From assembly GCF_905404315.1 (NCBI RefSeq), contig NC_066286.1, positions 5,525,501 through 5,589,500 on the forward strand: DNA of 64,000 nucleotides, in the 5' to 3' direction. Position numbers and translations under genes: made by a program. The stretch is from Leptidea sinapis. Its lineage: Eukaryota; Arthropoda; Insecta; Lepidoptera; Pieridae. Shown here piece by piece: positions 61,620-64,000 of the stretch. Under the pieces are notes generated by a model. That model did no database searches and was not told where the DNA came from. It saw nothing but the letters and a program-made list of their open reading frames with translations. Position 1 is the stretch's first letter. The number at the start of each line of letters is the position of its first letter.

Positions 61620-62029
61620 TTTTACATAAGTTTGAAATTGTAGTAAGTCATTACAGTATGGCGATCGGTGACGAAGTATAATCCGGCTAAGTTTGAAAGC
61701 AAACAGTTGCTTAAAACGCAGTGGATTTCGGCTATCTTCGTCTTTCACAAGATTATAGCCGTCCTCTGTCAATATATCAACGACTGCACGTTTCATACAA
61801 TCGAGTCAATCGCTTTTGCCCGGTTACAATATCTCTGGACTTGACGTCGATGACGTCACATCGTCACTTTCTTACAAGCATCTCTTAATAATATCCTAAT
61901 ATTATTATTAATAAATAAAGTACGATTATTTTTTTCTGTATTGTTGATTGATGTTAAGGTGTTATGTTGTGATGCTGATTATTATAACTATTATAGCGAT
62001 ACAGAACAGAACCTACAGAACTATCAACA
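61620..62029. other. Nothing recognised
   Basis: GACGTCGATGACGTCACATC near 61844 carries two CRE-like sites; otherwise no feature. Confidence 0.4.
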
Positions 62030-62370
62030 AAAAAGCGACAAAGTGCGAGTCGAATTCGCCCATGAAGGGTTCCGTAACAGCAACTAACATAATATAAAAG
62101 TTCTTGTAGTTCCTTGTAACGATGTATGACGTATTAAAAAAAAACTAATTAGAAGATCTCGTTCAAACCAATTTTCGGTGGAGGATTGCATGGTATTATT
62201 AGTTTTATCATTCTCTTATATTAGAAGTTACAGAGATTGACAAACACACATTTTACCACTTTGGAAGAGTCCCTCGCGCAAACTATTCAGTTTAGAAAAA
62301 AATGATATTAGAAATCTCAATTCTTTTTGGATTTTTCAATTTGGCTACGGAACCCTTAAAATAGTTAAAA
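62030..62370 (+). repeat. F5 repeat, copy 3
   Basis: AGTGCGAGTCGAATTCGCCC, 'atgaagggttccgtaacagc', 'gatctcgttcaaaccaattt', TCGGTGGAGGATTGCATGG. Confidence 0.6.
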
Positions 62371-62580
62371 CGTAACAATGAAAACTTCTAAAACATAGCG
62401 GTGATAGCACGAAAATATCACGACATGCACCTAACGGTAATGAAACTGCAAACCGTACTGATACAACAGGACGAGCGCGAGGGGGTGAAAACGGAACGGG
62501 AGGGGGCATTACGTTCCAGCGTGATCCAGAGGCAGAGATAATGTGGGCGTGTAGTATCTATATTCATAAGCATTGAATCA
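62371..62580. other. Unassigned
   Basis: A purine-rich, GC-richer patch (62468-62530) follows a possible acceptor (CAACAG). See the rejected list for why it is not called an exon. Confidence 0.35.
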
Positions 62581-62850
62581 TTTAACTAATTTATTTATTT
62601 ATTTATTCAGGAACAAAATAATCTTTTACAATAGTAAGGTTACAAATATACTTAAACTAGAAGACATAAAAGTTTCATAAATTAAATACTAATTATGTTT
62701 ACAATGGACCTTAATGAAAAACACGACAAATATATTTTACACCAATAGTGAAAACTGCAAAGTTACGACAAAAAAAAAAGGAAAATTTAAACAGTTATAA
62801 TAATAGTATAAAAGTTAAAAACAGGACACAACAACAATGATTTTATTAAG
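62581..62850 (-). mobile_element. LINE 3' UTR fragment
   Basis: TTTATTTATTTATTTATTCA then 'ggaacaaaataatcttttac' and 'aaggttacaaatatactta', an inverted LINE terminus with an AAAT-type tail. Confidence 0.45.
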
Positions 62851-62874
62851 TATTCAATTATTTACTTCTACGAG

Positions 62875-63152
62875 ATTACTCCATGGAGTGCAGCTTGAGA
62901 GATAGGATAGTTTTTATTTCGATTTGGGACCCATAATTATTTTTAATTTCAATATTTGTATTGTATGAACATATTTTCTATGAGAGAATTTCGTGACGCA
63001 CGGTTTGACAGTTCTGCTGTGAAACAATTTCATTAAAGCAACAGGAAGCATATTTTACGAAATAATTCTTGATGTTATGAAATATTATTGACTTTTTCAT
63101 AAAAACAGTTTTTATCTATTATGTGCAGAACAACGTCTGTCGGATCAGCTAG
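62875..63152 (+). mobile_element. Helitron-like element, 5' truncated
   Basis: 'ccatggagtgcagcttgaga' to GTCTGTCGGATCAGCTAG|T. Body as in 35340-35702. Confidence 0.7.
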
Positions 63153-63344
63153 TTGAGTATAATATCGCCTACTATTTTCTTATATTTATGTATATTAAAT
63201 GAAAATATATCAATTTCTTATTTCAGTAAAAAGTACAAGAGCGCCTCACAAATGTATTTCCTGCATAATTGGTTTTATAAGGTGATACATAAAAAGTAAT
63301 CTTAGAACGAGAGGAGATTTGCGGTGTTATAAATTTAATTAGAC

Positions 63345-64000
63345 ACAAATAAAAATTGAAAACAAAATTTTATGAACGATGCGCGACTCGAACCCACGAC
63401 CTCTCGCGTTCCGTGCTAGTGCTCTTCCAACTGAGCTAACCGTTCCAGTGACGTATCGTTTATAAAGTCTTGTATGCTTTATTCAACTCTTAGGTTGTGG
63501 CTTCATCTACAGGATCTACTTTACAGTTGATAATCTGCTCAACTCCAATATTTGCATATTAGGAAATTGACTTGAGATGTCGCTCTCGCAAATTTAAATA
63601 ATTTATGTTTTTAAAGTAACCTCTCCCCTCACCCTCACAAGTTAACCTTCACTTCTGGGATTAATACATAAATAAAGTTTGAAAAAAATATGAACGATGT
63701 GGGACTCGAACCCACGACCTCTCGCGTTCCGTGACGTACCTGAATCGAACCTGAGACTTGAACAAAGCATACAAGATTCTATGACATTACGTCACTCGAA
63801 CGGTTAGCTCAGTTGGATGAGCACTCGCACGGAACGCGAGCGACGGGTTCGAGTCCCGCATCGTTAATAATTTTTTTTAAACTTTATTTATGTATTAATC
63901 CCAGAAGTGAAGGTTAACTTGTAAAGGTGAGGGGAGAGGTTACTTTAAAAACATAAATTGTTTAGATTTGCAAGAGCGACATCTCAAGTTAATTTCCTAA
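63345..64000. repeat. tRNA-like inverted repeat, copy P3 (runs off the window)
   Basis: A - strand unit with tRNA-like module 63374-63445. Then a second - strand unit begins at 63560, with its tRNA-like part cut at 63732. It is mirrored by a + strand unit from 63785 (module 63798-63865) to the window end. Arms 63559-63733 and 63827-64000 are inverted over ~174 bp, with few differences and no visible end. Confidence 0.75.
63798..63865 (+). repeat. Best-preserved tRNA-like module
   Basis: Acceptor GAACGGT pairs with ATCGTTA (last pair lost). D-arm GCTC/GAGC, anticodon stem CTCGC/GCGAG with loop ACGGAAC (would give anticodon GGA, but has C instead of U at 33), T-arm GGTTCGAGTCCC. In the module at 63374-63445 the acceptor 3' side is ATCGTTC, giving 7 pairs. 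Because it always sits inside the repeat unit, it is a SINE-like module rather than a tRNA gene. Confidence 0.6.

Noticed and set aside
61844..61865. CRE-type enhancer (GACGTC / TGACGTCA)
   Set aside because: Short motifs occur by chance and no promoter is evident nearby.
62468..62540. Third exon of the host gene (CAACAG acceptor, Gly-rich frame in matching phase)
   Set aside because: The frame can join exon 2 in phase, but there is no good donor after it, and the segment borders F5 and LINE repeats. Too weak to call.
1..64000. CRISPR array, operons, prophage
   Set aside because: No regularly spaced identical repeats; sequence is plainly eukaryotic (introns, SINEs, LINEs).

Overview
The window looks like a stretch of a lepidopteran (moth or butterfly) nuclear genome. 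It is AT-rich, has no bacterial-style gene packing, and is built almost entirely from dispersed repeats of kinds abundant in Lepidoptera: tRNA-headed SINEs, TC...CTAG Helitron-like repeats, LINE 3' tails, mariner-type transposons and small inverted-repeat elements. The species cannot be told from the sequence alone.

Host coding sequence is scarce. The only convincing host exons are on the + strand: a signal-peptide exon ending at a GTTAGT donor (coding 40393-40485) and a GC-rich 190-nt internal exon (46845-47034) with a CAG acceptor and a GTGAGT donor. Both join in phase 0, so I read them as the first two coding exons of one secreted or membrane protein gene, separated by a 6.36 kb intron full of repeats. 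I do not recognise the protein.

The best-preserved mobile element is a full-length LINE on the - strand (47641-53520) in the next intron, antisense to the gene. It has a 5' UTR, ORF1 (486 aa), ORF2 (about 1,210 aa: AP-endonuclease, reverse transcriptase, RNase H, CCHC), a short 7-mer repeat at its 3' end, and a 13-14 bp target-site duplication. Both ORFs are open, so it is probably a recent insertion.

Layout. 1-15 kb: a piggyBac-type MITE, an inverted-repeat MITE, LINE tails, Helitron-like repeats, SINEs and many copies of a roughly 300-bp family here called F1. 15.4-16.6 kb: a decayed mariner with TIRs and TA. 16.7-25 kb: a palindromic tRNA-like repeat, RTE-type LINE tails and a hammerhead-ribozyme-like motif. 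25-33 kb: Helitrons, MITE, foldback element, LINE reverse-transcriptase remnant. 33.5-34.6 kb: an internally deleted Tc1/mariner element. 35-40 kb: Helitrons (one split by a LINE with 13-bp TSD), an F1 cluster, a second hammerhead-like motif. 40-47 kb: the two host exons and intron repeats. 47.6-53.5 kb: the full LINE. 53.5-64 kb: nested insertions and large tRNA-like inverted repeats running off the right end.

Family names used below are local: F1 (ACCAGTGGG...CGTCCC repeat, A-rich 3' end), F2 (LINE whose 3' tail reads GGAGGACAAACGAGCG on the complement), F3 (LINE with 3' UTR TTCTCAGGTCTGAG), F5 (CCCATGAAGGGTTCC repeat), F6 (GAAGTCGGTT repeat), F8 (LINE tail with CTTGCCACT), F9 (ATGTTCTTCCATCTC and related), F10 (TTTATAATACTCGAGG repeat). 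They stand for groups matched by eye inside this window, not database names.
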